Source of the DNA: Candidatus Omnitrophota bacterium
Lineage (GTDB): Bacteria > Omnitrophota > Gorgyraeia > Zapsychrales > Fredricksoniimonadaceae
Reading direction: 5' to 3'
NCBI GenBank assembly: GCA_023247575.1
Contig: JAHFGE010000017.1
Span: 1 to 16,996, forward strand
Length of the DNA stretch: 16,996 nucleotides
Every line of letters begins with the position of its first letter. Position 1 is the stretch's first letter. Below, in pieces: positions 1 to 7,920 of the stretch. Under the pieces are notes generated by a model. It saw nothing but the letters and a program-made list of their open reading frames with translations, was not told the origin of the DNA and ran no database searches. Made by a program: the position numbers and the translations under genes.

Positions 1-2
1 CG

Positions 3-1232
3 ATTACTACCGCCCGCCAGATTCTGCATTTCAGCGGATATAGCAGCGACCATCCACCTTTAGGAATGCTGCTTATGGCCTCCAGCATAGCTTTATTTGG
101 GGACCATCCTTGGGTATGGCGGTTAAGTTCTTTGTTGAGCGGTTTCGGATGCATTGTGCTTACTTTTTTCATTACCCGACGGATAACCGGTTGCTTACGC
201 ACAGCCTCCTTAGCAGCCGTTTTATTTGCCCTGGATGGCCTGACCGTTGTGTTGTCCCGTATCGCCACTCTTAATTCTGTGATGCTCTTTTTTATGCTCT
301 TGTCCATTGACTTAGCTTTACTTTGCTTAGACAAATATAGGACCAGATTTTTATTTCTTTCTGCCTTTTGCTTAGGTTTGGGCATAGCCACCCGCTGGGT
401 CGCCGGTGCTACCCTCATTCCTTTGGCTTTTATTTTGCTTCAAATCTGTAAGCAAAATCCTATGGCCCAACGTTCTATGATCCGTGATCTTACTTATGCC
501 TTTGCTGTCGGCCTGGCCGTTTATTTTTCTACTTTTATTATTTTCCTTTTTATTCAGGGTTATCATTGGCAGTCCATTTTGACATTTCAAAGCCGCAACT
601 TCCATGTTCTTTCGACGATTCCTGAAAGAGAAGCATCGCCATTCTGGCAGTGGCCCTTGCTGGTTAAACCTGTTATATTTTGCAATTGGGGGAAAAGTAT
701 TTGGCTAGGCCACCCGGGATGGTATCGGCAGCCGGTTCATATTATTATGGCCTTGGGTAATCCTGCTATTGTCTGGGCTGGGTGTGTTGCTTTGGTTCGA
801 CTCGCTTCGTTCGCTCACCATTGGATTCCAGAGTCGAACCACCCTGCCTCGCACCGAGTGCCTTTATCAAACTGCTCGGCACGAGGTGAGCGATCGACGA
901 ACGAAGCGAGGAGAGAGTCGAAGGGTCGGTGGGCTTACGGATTTATCCTGGTTTGTTTTTTTACTTTCTGGATGATCCCTTGCGCTTTTATGAGCCGCCA
1001 GAAATTTTCTTTTTATTTTTTCCCTGCCATGCCATTTCTGTGCATGGCCTTAAGCGTGGTTATTAATGATATGCTTCAAAGCACTACCATAAAAAAAGTA
1101 TTGGCGTACTCTTATCTGGGGGGTGCGGTTGTGATGTTTGTGTACTGGTATCCTTTATGGACATTCATGCAGATTAGCGATGTTTTTTATCTAAACCATT
1201 TGTGGTTGAAATCCTGGCCATCTATTTTATGA
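3..1232 (+). CDS. Protein O-mannosyltransferase-like glycosyltransferase (GT39/PMT), 5'-truncated
   Basis: The frame is open from the left edge, so the gene starts outside the window; 409 residues are visible. The first visible residues include DHPPLG, a hallmark luminal-loop motif of protein O-mannosyltransferases (PMT, GT39). It is followed by alternating hydrophobic helices and the segment LDGLTVVLSRIATLN, where this family conserves a similar stretch. Farther on is the WLGHPGWY / GNPAIVWAG region, which resembles the PMT C-terminal membrane part. Enzymes of this family use polyprenyl-phosphate-mannose to mannosylate Ser/Thr of exported proteins at the outer face of the membrane. The catalytic Asp-Glu loop usually precedes DHPP and is off the window. 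The stop overlaps the next gene's ATG (ATGA), so the two are translationally coupled. That neighbour is a plausible donor-making enzyme. Unusually, about 44 residues (roughly codons for positions 794-927) between two membrane helices are encoded by palindromic repeat DNA. The substrate sugar and target are inferred from family only. Confidence 0.85.
   Translation: MTTARQILHFSGYSSDHPPLGMLLMASSIALFGDHPWVWRLSSLLSGFGCIVLTFFITRRITGCLRTASLAAVLFALDGLTVVLSRIATLNSVMLFFMLLSIDLALLCLDKYRTRFLFLSAFCLGLGIATRWVAGATLIPLAFILLQICKQNPMAQRSMIRDLTYAFAVGLAVYFSTFIIFLFIQGYHWQSILTFQSRNFHVLSTIPEREASPFWQWPLLVKPVIFCNWGKSIWLGHPGWYRQPVHIIMALGNPAIVWAGCVALVRLASFAHHWIPESNHPASHRVPLSNCSARGERSTNEARRESKGRWAYGFILVCFFTFWMIPCAFMSRQKFSFYFFPAMPFLCMALSVVINDMLQSTTIKKVLAYSYLGGAVVMFVYWYPLWTFMQISDVFYLNHLWLKSWPSIL
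794..924. repeat. Palindromic repeat inserted in frame within the PMT gene
   Basis: This is a nested inverted-repeat block. GGTTCGACTC (794-803) pairs perfectly with GAGTCGAACC (831-840). The longer left arm 794-819 is also complementary to 885-922, where GGTGAGCG, AACGAAGCGAG and GTCGAA occur in order, separated by extra bases (7 and 6 nt). An inner CTCG..CCGAG / CTCGG..CGAG pairing lies at about 848-884. The block stays open in the PMT frame and encodes a hydrophilic Arg/Ser/His-rich loop between two membrane helices. It behaves like a MITE/REP-type element tolerated inside a gene. No transposase is nearby, so mobility is inferred. Confidence 0.75.
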
Positions 1233-1930
1233 ACGCTTCTATTTTTTATTCGGTGTGTATTCCTGTGCTTAATGAGGGGGGAAATCTTGCTGTGTTGGTC
1301 CCTAAACTTGACGATGTCCTTAAAAGTACGGCCAAACCTTATGAAATTTTAATTCTTAACGACAGGGGAACAGATAATTCTGAAATTGTTTTGGAAAATT
1401 TGAAAAAAGAATTTTCAGATCTTCATGTCATTGATCGAAACAGTAACCCCGGCCCCGGGTATGCCTTGCGTGAGGGGTTCAAGCGTGCCCAGGGAGAAAT
1501 TATCATCACCATGGATGGAGATCTTTCTCATGATCCATCCGACATTCCTTATTTATTAGAGGGCTTACATGAGGCGGACATGGTGTGCGGATCGCGTTAT
1601 ATTAAGGGGGGAGAAGGCCGATTAGGCTGGGTCCGCCAGATTTTCAGTAAAATTTTTAATTGGTTAGTACAGCAATGCACGGGAGTTCCCATTCAACATG
1701 CCACCTCAAATTTTCGGGTTTTCCGGCGTAAAATCATTGAGACCATTGTGCTAGACGGTGGCCAATTTGGGATTTTCATAGAAATCCCCATTCAAACCTA
1801 TCGGGCCGGATTTCCTATGACGGAAAGACCGATCCATTATTGTGTACGAGGCACGGGAAGGAGTCACTCGAGTCCCAGGCAATGGCTGGATTATGTAAAA
1901 ACTTTGTTTAAGTATTGCGCAAGACGTTGA
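1229..1930 (+). CDS. GT2 polyprenyl-phosphate glycosyltransferase (dolichol-phosphate mannose synthase-like)
   Basis: The product has 233 residues. I chose ATG 1229 because it overlaps the upstream stop (ATGA) and gives the usual GT2 beginning, IPVLNEGGN at residues 11-19. The DxD-type metal/nucleotide-sugar motif is MDGDLSHDP (residues 95-103), followed by CGSRYIKGG (120-128) and SNFRVFRRK, all characteristic of DPM1-like enzymes. No C-terminal membrane helices are present, matching the short soluble/peripheral DPM1 form. The family transfers a hexose, typically mannose from GDP-mannose, to polyprenyl phosphate at the inner membrane face, making the donor for GT-C enzymes such as the preceding PMT. 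One oddity is that the usual early VDDGSxDGT stretch reads LNDRGTDN (residues 43-50), with Asn in place of the first Asp. The exact sugar is not decidable from sequence. No Shine-Dalgarno is obvious, so translation is probably coupled to the upstream gene. Confidence 0.85.
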   Translation: MNASIFYSVCIPVLNEGGNLAVLVPKLDDVLKSTAKPYEILILNDRGTDNSEIVLENLKKEFSDLHVIDRNSNPGPGYALREGFKRAQGEIIITMDGDLSHDPSDIPYLLEGLHEADMVCGSRYIKGGEGRLGWVRQIFSKIFNWLVQQCTGVPIQHATSNFRVFRRKIIETIVLDGGQFGIFIEIPIQTYRAGFPMTERPIHYCVRGTGRSHSSPRQWLDYVKTLFKYCARR

Positions 1931-1997
1931 AATATTATAGAGTAACAAAAAGTTTGGCATTCCTGATGATACATTTCAAAATGAAGGGGGATTTGTT

Positions 1998-2822
1998 ATG
2001 AAAGAGAATAATATTCTTGTGGCGCTGTTGGGGGTTATCGCTGTTGTTCTTTTTGGGGTATGTTTGATGCTGGGAATTGGCAACTCTATTTCTGTGGCCG
2101 TGGGACCATTGGCGGCTCAGGTAGGAGAATTAACAGGTATTGACAAGGAAATCAACAGGAGATTGAGTGCTATTGAGGCAAGACAAACAGCCTTAGCTCC
2201 TGCCAATGGCGCTCCAGGTCAAGTAGTCAATGCTCCTCCGGGTCCTTGTGGAGGAGCACCGAACGGCGGCGGGGCACCACCGGTAGACAATAATAGGGTA
2301 TACACGATTCCTATAGGTGATTCTCCGGTGTTAGGTAAAAGAAATGCGCCTGTCACCATTACAGCGTTTCTTGATCTGCAATGTCCTTTTTGTCTGCAGT
2401 TTTATCCTGTACTTAAAGATGTCCTGAAAGCTTATCCTAACAAGGTCAAGATTGTTATTAAACACTTTCCGTTGCCATTTCATGGTAACGCTCTAGGGGC
2501 AGCCAAATTAACCTTTGCTGCTAACCAGCAGGGGAAATATTATGACATGGTGGATTTGCTTTTAGCCAATGGGGCAGCAAGCACCGATGATAAGATTAGA
2601 GAGTATGCCAGGACTTTGAGAATCGATGCCAATAGGCTTCTCAATGATTTTAAAAATAAGGATGCCCAGTGGCAAAAGCTAATTGATGACGATAAAGTTT
2701 TGGTTAGCCAGGACAATGTCCAAGGCACTCCCACCTTTTTCATCAATGGCCGCGTGACCCAAGCCAGGGACCTGAACTCCTATAAAGCGGAAATTGATAA
2801 GATTCTTTCTGGCAATCAGTAG
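1998..2822 (+). CDS. Membrane-anchored DsbA-like thiol:disulfide oxidoreductase
   Basis: The product has 274 residues. A strong purine-rich ribosome site (AAGGGGG) lies 7-8 bases before ATG 1998. Residues 5-30 form one hydrophobic N-terminal helix (signal anchor). A Pro/Gly/Ala-rich linker of roughly residues 68-96 follows, then a thioredoxin-fold DsbA domain (Thioredoxin_4 type) with the redox site CPFC at residues 129-132 and the cis-proline loop GTPTFF near the C-terminus. The domain therefore sits outside the cytoplasmic membrane and should oxidise or isomerise cysteines of exported proteins. No DsbB/VKOR-type partner is visible in the window. The linker contains an extra single Cys (residue 84), and its DNA has a perfect 8-bp inverted repeat (2232-2239/2250-2257). 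Placement among O-glycosylation genes suggests coordinated maturation of secreted proteins, which is an inference. A long hairpin repeat follows the stop directly. Confidence 0.85.
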   Translation: MKENNILVALLGVIAVVLFGVCLMLGIGNSISVAVGPLAAQVGELTGIDKEINRRLSAIEARQTALAPANGAPGQVVNAPPGPCGGAPNGGGAPPVDNNRVYTIPIGDSPVLGKRNAPVTITAFLDLQCPFCLQFYPVLKDVLKAYPNKVKIVIKHFPLPFHGNALGAAKLTFAANQQGKYYDMVDLLLANGAASTDDKIREYARTLRIDANRLLNDFKNKDAQWQKLIDDDKVLVSQDNVQGTPTFFINGRVTQARDLNSYKAEIDKILSGNQ

Positions 2823-2823
2823 A

Positions 2824-2875
2824 ATTAGGGGGACACAATATTTAATTTGAAAATTAAGTATTGTGTCCCCCTAAT
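2824..2875. repeat. Near-perfect 25-bp stem-loop (REP/MITE-like)
   Basis: Arms 2824-2848 and 2851-2875 are complementary at 24 of 25 positions, the exception being a possible T-G wobble, with a 2-nt loop. The outer ends read ATTAGGGGGACACAATA and its exact complement. It begins 1 base after the stop of the DsbA-like gene and ends 9 bases before the next ATG. There is no T-run, so an intrinsic terminator is less likely than a mobile palindromic repeat. In RNA it would be an extremely stable hairpin and could partly insulate the two genes. Confidence 0.85.
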
Positions 2876-2884
2876 CCAAATCCC

Positions 2885-4582
2885 ATGGCTCTTATTCTGC
2901 TATTTGCGCTTATTGATTTTGCCGCAATATTAGCCATCACCATCATCCATCGGCCTTGGATGAATTATGCCTTTACGCATTTTTCCTATTATATTATCCT
3001 TGCCCTGACATTGACCTGGGCCCTTTGTTTAGTTAATCTTGCCGTCGAAAAGAAAGCCAACCTCACATTATTTTTTAGAACTTACTGGAGGGGGATTGCC
3101 TTTTCTTTAGCGCTGGCAACACTCGTATTTGTTTCGGTTCCCAAATATTTCCGTGTATTAAGCGATGAGACCAATCTTTTGTCTGTGGCCAAATCCATGA
3201 CCTATGAAAGACAGGTGCGCAATATTACAGAAGGACGATGGTATTATGAAATGTTCTGGCCCACGGCATCCAGCACGGAAAAAAGACCATTCCTTTTTCC
3301 ATTTTTTACTTCTTTGATGCATACGTTTTTTGGCTACCGTGTGGCCAATGTTTTTGCTCTTAACTATGTTGTCCTCTCGATCACCTTGTTTCTACTTTAT
3401 TTATTAATCCGTTTTTATCTTGGGGAACTGTTGGCTTTTGCAAGCTTGATTTTGGTGGTGGCCCAGCCAGTATTTTCTTTAAGCGCCACCAGCGGCAGTT
3501 ACGAATTATTTAATCTCCTTTTTATTCTCGCCAGCCTTATAAGTTTGCGCTTTTTTTTGCGTAATCCAAATTCACAGGCATTTGTGGTTTTGGTGTTTAA
3601 TTTGGTCATGCTGGCCAATGTCCGTTATGAATCCGGGTTATTTTTGTTGGTCACTGCGCTTGTTTTATGTTTTAGTGGATATATGCGATCCTCCTTTTTT
3701 AAGCCATCTCTTGTTTTGGTCCCGTTTCTCTTGCTGCCGTTGATTTGGCAAAGGATTATTATGCTCAATGAACCAGATCCAAATTTTTCTGGTTCATGGC
3801 TTAGTGCTTTAAAATTTCATTATGCATGGAAAAATACGGTACTATTTTTTAAGTACATTCTTGATTGCAGTGGCCATTGGGGTTATGCGGGCATAGTTAA
3901 CGCAGCAGGATTGTTGGCAGTGGTTTATTTTTTAGTATTCTTACTGATAGGACCTCAGGGTTTAAACAAGAGGCAAGAGAAGCCTGTACTTCTCATGACT
4001 TCCGTTATCAGTATCTTTGTTTTATTCGGTATCGCCATTATTTATCAGGGCGGAATCAATGACCATCCCATGCAAGGACGTTTATATTTGCCGATTTTAA
4101 TTGTTTTATCTGTTTTACCGATCTTCTTTTTTGCACAGATCGTCAAAGATCACCATAAGTTGTCAATCCCAGTTTTTATAGGTGCTTTAATAATTTTTAT
4201 TTATTACCATCCTATGGCCGTTGAGGATCGTCTGACAAATAATTTGATGATCATTCGTGAATTTCGATATGTTGATGATTTTTTAAAAAAGAATGCCGAT
4301 AAAAACTCCTTAATCATCTGCGGTCGGCCTGGCCAGATAGAAGTTTATAATTATGGGGCGATTTCCTATACTACGGCCAACCAGGAAGCAAGCACTCTTT
4401 TAAGGCAGTATAAAAACCATCTTTTTAGCTCGATTTACGTCATACAGTCGATTTCCTATCAAACCAATTCTCCTCTGCAAGATAACATTGTTGATTCGCG
4501 TTATTCTTTGGAAACGGTTAGCGAATTACAAATGTTAGGTTCTTATTATTTCCGAATATCGTGGGTTAGACCCCCTCAATAA
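2885..4582 (+). CDS. Multi-spanning membrane GT-C type glycosyltransferase (PMT_2-like)
   Basis: The product has 565 residues from ATG 2885. A longer start at TTG 2861 exists but lies inside the hairpin repeat and would add eight Pro/Asn-rich residues; ATG is preferred although no ribosome site is visible before it. About a dozen hydrophobic helices are separated by short loops. The first large external loop carries an Asp-Glu pair (SDE, residues 93-95) and then EKRPFLFPF before a helix, the arrangement expected of lipid-phosphate-sugar-dependent GT-C enzymes (GT39/GT83-like). A soluble C-terminal tail of about 100 residues follows the last helix. The donor is likely a polyprenyl-phosphate sugar; the acceptor is unknown. 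The stop overlaps the next ATG by one base (TAATG), showing tight coupling. Assignment to GT-C is fairly secure; a specific function cannot be given. Confidence 0.7.
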   Translation: MALILLFALIDFAAILAITIIHRPWMNYAFTHFSYYIILALTLTWALCLVNLAVEKKANLTLFFRTYWRGIAFSLALATLVFVSVPKYFRVLSDETNLLSVAKSMTYERQVRNITEGRWYYEMFWPTASSTEKRPFLFPFFTSLMHTFFGYRVANVFALNYVVLSITLFLLYLLIRFYLGELLAFASLILVVAQPVFSLSATSGSYELFNLLFILASLISLRFFLRNPNSQAFVVLVFNLVMLANVRYESGLFLLVTALVLCFSGYMRSSFFKPSLVLVPFLLLPLIWQRIIMLNEPDPNFSGSWLSALKFHYAWKNTVLFFKYILDCSGHWGYAGIVNAAGLLAVVYFLVFLLIGPQGLNKRQEKPVLLMTSVISIFVLFGIAIIYQGGINDHPMQGRLYLPILIVLSVLPIFFFAQIVKDHHKLSIPVFIGALIIFIYYHPMAVEDRLTNNLMIIREFRYVDDFLKKNADKNSLIICGRPGQIEVYNYGAISYTTANQEASTLLRQYKNHLFSSIYVIQSISYQTNSPLQDNIVDSRYSLETVSELQMLGSYYFRISWVRPPQ

Positions 4583-6246
4583 TGCGAAACGCATCGCCTT
4601 CGATAATCCCTCAACTATTTTTTTTCTGTGCGGCTATTAATTTTTTCATTAATTTTCAAACCCTTTTTGTTCAAGATGGTTTAACCCCCGGAGATGCCGG
4701 CGGCAATCTTTACGCTGTGGAAGCTGTCACGCGCGGCGAGATCCCTTACAAAGATTTCTGGTGGAATTATGGATTTTTGCCGTTTTATTATAATGCCTTA
4801 TTTTTTAAATTATTCGGCTCTCATATTCAAAGTCTTATCTTGGCAAGGCTGATTCTGAAAGCAATATTTTCAGGGGTATTCTTTTTGGCAGCGGCAAGAA
4901 TCATGCCGCTGGCATCATCTGTTTTGGCCGCCATAGCCTTTGGCGTTTTTATGCCAGAATTTAAACACAATTTTTCTCACTACGCCGGGATTTGTATGGA
5001 AACAGGCATCCTTTGGGCAGTTCTTTCCTATTATAAAACAGCCAAAGATAAATATATTTTTTGGGGTTGGTTATTCGTTCTTTTATTAGGGTTTATCAAA
5101 ATTAATTTTGGAGTTCTATTATTATTGGGCACCTGGATCAGTTTTATTCTTTGCGGCCTTGTTGAACATAAAAAATCTTTCTCCAGAACATTGGTTTTTA
5201 GCGCACTGTCTTTTTTTGCAATTATCTTAATATGGGCGCTTACGTACTATTTTTTTATAAAAGATCTTTCTTTTCATCAAATTAATCAATGTTTCCCACT
5301 TGCTAAAGGCTACAATTACTTCAACACTTGGTCGCTTTCCAGAGGGATTATTTTCCTCTTTAAAACAACGCTGCAAAATATTCAGTATAATCATTCTTTC
5401 GATATTCTGCTGGCGGGGCTAACCTTTATAGCTTCTTTCAGGCTTATCATTCATATGATTGTACGTCGCAGCTGTACGATAACCACAGGGCGCAATTGTT
5501 TTTTCATCAGCGGGATTTTATTGATTCTTATTATTTGTGCCTATCATGAATTTATTGTCACAGCAGGACTTGACTATCAGCTCTATTGGGCCAAACCCTT
5601 TACCGTTATGCTCATTGCGTATCTTATTAGTGAAGCGTGTGTTATCAGTGGCTCCCTCATTCAAATCATAGTTTCTGTTGTTATCTGTGTCCTGATCGGT
5701 ATCCAGGCCTATCAACATTGGAAATTTCTGGAGCAGTTTAAAAACAAAGCTCATTTCTTTGGGTTTAAACATATGAACATTTATGTCACAGAATCTCCCA
5801 AAGACATAAAGAGTATGTTAGCCACCGCCCACTATATTGACAAGAATATTCCTCCTAACAGTTTGTTTTATACCTTTCCCCACGACGCTCTCTACTATTA
5901 TTTGACGGATCATCGGATGCCCACCTGGCTCTTTTCTTTCTACCGTATTATTCATGTTACCCCCGAACAAGAAATGGATCTTATTAAGAATTTGGAACAA
6001 CGCAAAGTAGAGTATATTGTTCAGGGATCGGTATGTTATGCCGGCTATGCCTGGTGGGGGAAATTCGGTGTCGATTATGGGCTTTTATTTGATAAGTATA
6101 TTAAAAAATATTTTCAAGAGACAGCTCGTTTTGGTAGTTGGTCTAAGGATTCTGAGACGACCTATATGGGTGGAGCTGGAACAAGAATTTTTAAAAAGAA
6201 AACATCGCAGAGCATGAATATTGCAACCGTTAAAGATTTGGAATGA
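4582..6246 (+). CDS. Multi-spanning membrane GT-C type glycosyltransferase
   Basis: The product has 554 residues starting at an ATG that shares a base with the previous stop. The N-terminal helix is followed by an external loop with GDAGGN (Asp38) and the string PYKDFWWNYGF (residues 55-65), typical of bacterial GT-C membrane proteins in which the loop after helix 1 holds the catalytic acid. About ten to twelve hydrophobic helices follow. The C-terminal roughly 170 residues are mixed polar and hydrophobic, contain PPNSLFYTFPHDALYYYLTD, and look like an extracytoplasmic domain. It is distinct in sequence from the genes on both sides, so this is not a simple recent duplication. The product probably adds a sugar to a cell-surface polymer, lipid or protein using a lipid-linked donor. 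Acceptor and sugar are unknown. The next gene begins 4 bases after the stop. Confidence 0.7.
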   Translation: MRNASPSIIPQLFFFCAAINFFINFQTLFVQDGLTPGDAGGNLYAVEAVTRGEIPYKDFWWNYGFLPFYYNALFFKLFGSHIQSLILARLILKAIFSGVFFLAAARIMPLASSVLAAIAFGVFMPEFKHNFSHYAGICMETGILWAVLSYYKTAKDKYIFWGWLFVLLLGFIKINFGVLLLLGTWISFILCGLVEHKKSFSRTLVFSALSFFAIILIWALTYYFFIKDLSFHQINQCFPLAKGYNYFNTWSLSRGIIFLFKTTLQNIQYNHSFDILLAGLTFIASFRLIIHMIVRRSCTITTGRNCFFISGILLILIICAYHEFIVTAGLDYQLYWAKPFTVMLIAYLISEACVISGSLIQIIVSVVICVLIGIQAYQHWKFLEQFKNKAHFFGFKHMNIYVTESPKDIKSMLATAHYIDKNIPPNSLFYTFPHDALYYYLTDHRMPTWLFSFYRIIHVTPEQEMDLIKNLEQRKVEYIVQGSVCYAGYAWWGKFGVDYGLLFDKYIKKYFQETARFGSWSKDSETTYMGGAGTRIFKKKTSQSMNIATVKDLE

Positions 6247-6250
6247 AAAA

Positions 6251-7780
6251 ATGAGAACCTTGGTTTTCTTTACTCTTTTATTGGTTGTGGGCTTGTATTG
6301 TTTTCGCGATTATGGCTTATCTTGGGATGAAATTACGCAACGGCAACTAGGGACCGTGACTTTAAATTACATAACTGGGAAAGACAAGGGTCTATTAAAT
6401 TCTAAAGATAGAAGTTATGGCCAATTATTCGAAACTTGCCTTATAGGTGTTGAAAAAATGATGGGATTTTCTAATCAGGATACGCAAAAGATTTTTTATA
6501 TGCGCCATCTTGTGACTTTTTTTCTTTTTTATATTAGTGTCGTATTTTTTTTCTTTTTCTGTCGGGAAGCCTTCCATGATTCCTCCTTGGCTCTATTAGG
6601 GTGTCTGATGCTCGTTATTTTTCCACGTATTTTTGCTCATGCGTTTATTAATTCCAAAGACATTCCATTCTTATCTTTTATGATTATCAGTTCTTGGTCG
6701 GCTATAAGATTTATTGAAAAGCCATCATTGTTCAACGCTGTAGTACATAGTTTCTGTTCGGCTTTAGCCATAGACTCGCGGATTTCTATTTCTTGTGTTT
6801 TTATTATTGGCATCACAGCTTTTTTATATGTTTCACGAATAGTTGTCTTGTCTGATAGACGCGCCATGAAGACAACGGCCCTTTTAGTTTTTTATGTGAT
6901 TTGCACAGTGTCCTTATCTGTTCTTATGTGGCCATCTTTGTGGGAAAACCCCTTAGGTAATTTTATTTCCTATTTTGGAAGGGCTTTAAATTTTGACTGG
7001 TCGGGCAGCGTTTTATACATGGGTCAATGGCTGTTTCCCGTTAGACACCAGGTGCCCTGGCATTATTTGCCTGTGTGGATAGGGATTACGGTACCCTTGG
7101 TTTTTCTTTTTTTATTTTTTACCGGATCCACTTATGGAATTTATCAGACAATCCTACATTTTAAAGAGGCCATAAAAAGGCCTTATTTAATTCTTTCTTT
7201 GATGTGGTTTTTTATACCGATTGTTATATTAGCTGTGTTGAAATCGAATTTATGTAATGGGTGGCGGCATGTATTTTTTGTTTATCCGGCATTGGTTATT
7301 TTAGCGGTGGAAGGTTATCGTTTTTTAGCACAAGGACAATGGTGGAGGAGAATTGTTGTAACAACATTGGTTTATGGTCAAATTGCCGTCCTCATTGTTA
7401 CGATGGTTAAATTACATCCTTATGAGCATTTTTATTTAAATGAATTAACAGGGTCTCGACATGAAGAGGCATTGAAAAAATTTCAGCTGGATCTATGGCT
7501 GGTTGAGTTTAGGCCTGCTCTGGAATATATTCTTAAAACAGATCGCAGGCCTCATATAAAGGTTTATTTAAGTGAATCTGATGGAAGGCTGGAAGTTGAA
7601 ATATTACCCGCTAATCAACATCAGCGATTTATTTTTGTCCATAATCCTCGAGAGGCCGATTATAATATTTTTGATTTTTATCGTTGGCATGACCAAAAAG
7701 ATTTGAGTATATTTGGTAAAAAGGTTTACAGCTTAATCATTGATCAAACGGAAGTATTATTTGTTTATAAAAAAGTTTGA
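6251..7780 (+). CDS. Multi-spanning membrane GT-C type glycosyltransferase, probable last gene of the glycosylation run
   Basis: The product has 509 residues. I chose ATG 6251 rather than the in-frame TTG at 6221, which would overlap the previous gene and add a polar ten-residue head before the first helix. The N-terminal helix leads into an external loop with SWDE (Asp26-Glu27), the GT-C catalytic-acid position. A later loop contains PRIFAHAFINSKDIPF, a conserved-looking segment in related bacterial membrane glycosyltransferases. About ten further hydrophobic helices precede a soluble tail of about 110 residues rich in beta-type pattern. It probably transfers a sugar from a polyprenyl-phosphate donor to an exported or surface acceptor, which is a family inference. 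Downstream come the rplM promoter and a hairpin with T-run, so this is probably the end of the glycosylation transcription unit. Confidence 0.7.
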   Translation: MRTLVFFTLLLVVGLYCFRDYGLSWDEITQRQLGTVTLNYITGKDKGLLNSKDRSYGQLFETCLIGVEKMMGFSNQDTQKIFYMRHLVTFFLFYISVVFFFFFCREAFHDSSLALLGCLMLVIFPRIFAHAFINSKDIPFLSFMIISSWSAIRFIEKPSLFNAVVHSFCSALAIDSRISISCVFIIGITAFLYVSRIVVLSDRRAMKTTALLVFYVICTVSLSVLMWPSLWENPLGNFISYFGRALNFDWSGSVLYMGQWLFPVRHQVPWHYLPVWIGITVPLVFLFLFFTGSTYGIYQTILHFKEAIKRPYLILSLMWFFIPIVILAVLKSNLCNGWRHVFFVYPALVILAVEGYRFLAQGQWWRRIVVTTLVYGQIAVLIVTMVKLHPYEHFYLNELTGSRHEEALKKFQLDLWLVEFRPALEYILKTDRRPHIKVYLSESDGRLEVEILPANQHQRFIFVHNPREADYNIFDFYRWHDQKDLSIFGKKVYSLIIDQTEVLFVYKKV

Positions 7781-7811
7781 AGGACAGTCATTTTGTTGAG
7801 CTATAAAATAT

Positions 7812-7839
7812 TTGACATTGCCGCGAAAAATGTTATATT
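7812..7839 (+). promoter_or_regulatory. Sigma-70-like promoter for rplM-rpsI
   Basis: A perfect TTGACA (7812-7817) and TATATT (7834-7839) are separated by 16 bp, with AT-rich sequence upstream. The predicted start is near 7846, about 75 bases before rplM. It lies in the 140-base gap after the last glycosyltransferase gene, the expected place for a ribosomal-protein promoter. Confidence 0.7.
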
Positions 7840-7844
7840 TTAAC

Positions 7845-7873
7845 ACCTGTCTGCCGACAGGCAGGTCTTTTTT
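7845..7873 (+). terminator. Hairpin plus T-run: terminator-like palindrome just after the rplM promoter
   Basis: ACCTGTCTG (7845-7853) and CAGGCAGGT (7858-7866) form a 9-bp stem with one T-G wobble and loop CCGA; one C and then six Ts follow (7868-7873). By shape this is an intrinsic terminator and could end the glycosyltransferase transcripts. However, it lies exactly at the predicted start of rplM transcription, so it might also be a 5' protective or attenuating leader hairpin. The sequence also resembles short dispersed palindromes, so a repeat origin is possible. Confidence 0.55.
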
Positions 7874-7920
7874 GACCTCAATGGTTAGGGGAAGTAGTTT
7901 GTTTAAAGGGGCAGTTTGTT

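Noticed and set aside
826..880. On the minus strand this part of the PMT insert contains GGTTCGACTC, resembling a tRNA T-loop and 3' end.
   Set aside because: The flanking bases do not form a T-stem, acceptor stem or anticodon arm, and the string is better explained as one arm of the nested palindrome.
769..975. Alternative 68-codon plus-strand frame across the palindromic insert in the PMT gene.
   Set aside because: It arises from the repeat in another frame; the PMT frame stays open with membrane helices on both sides.
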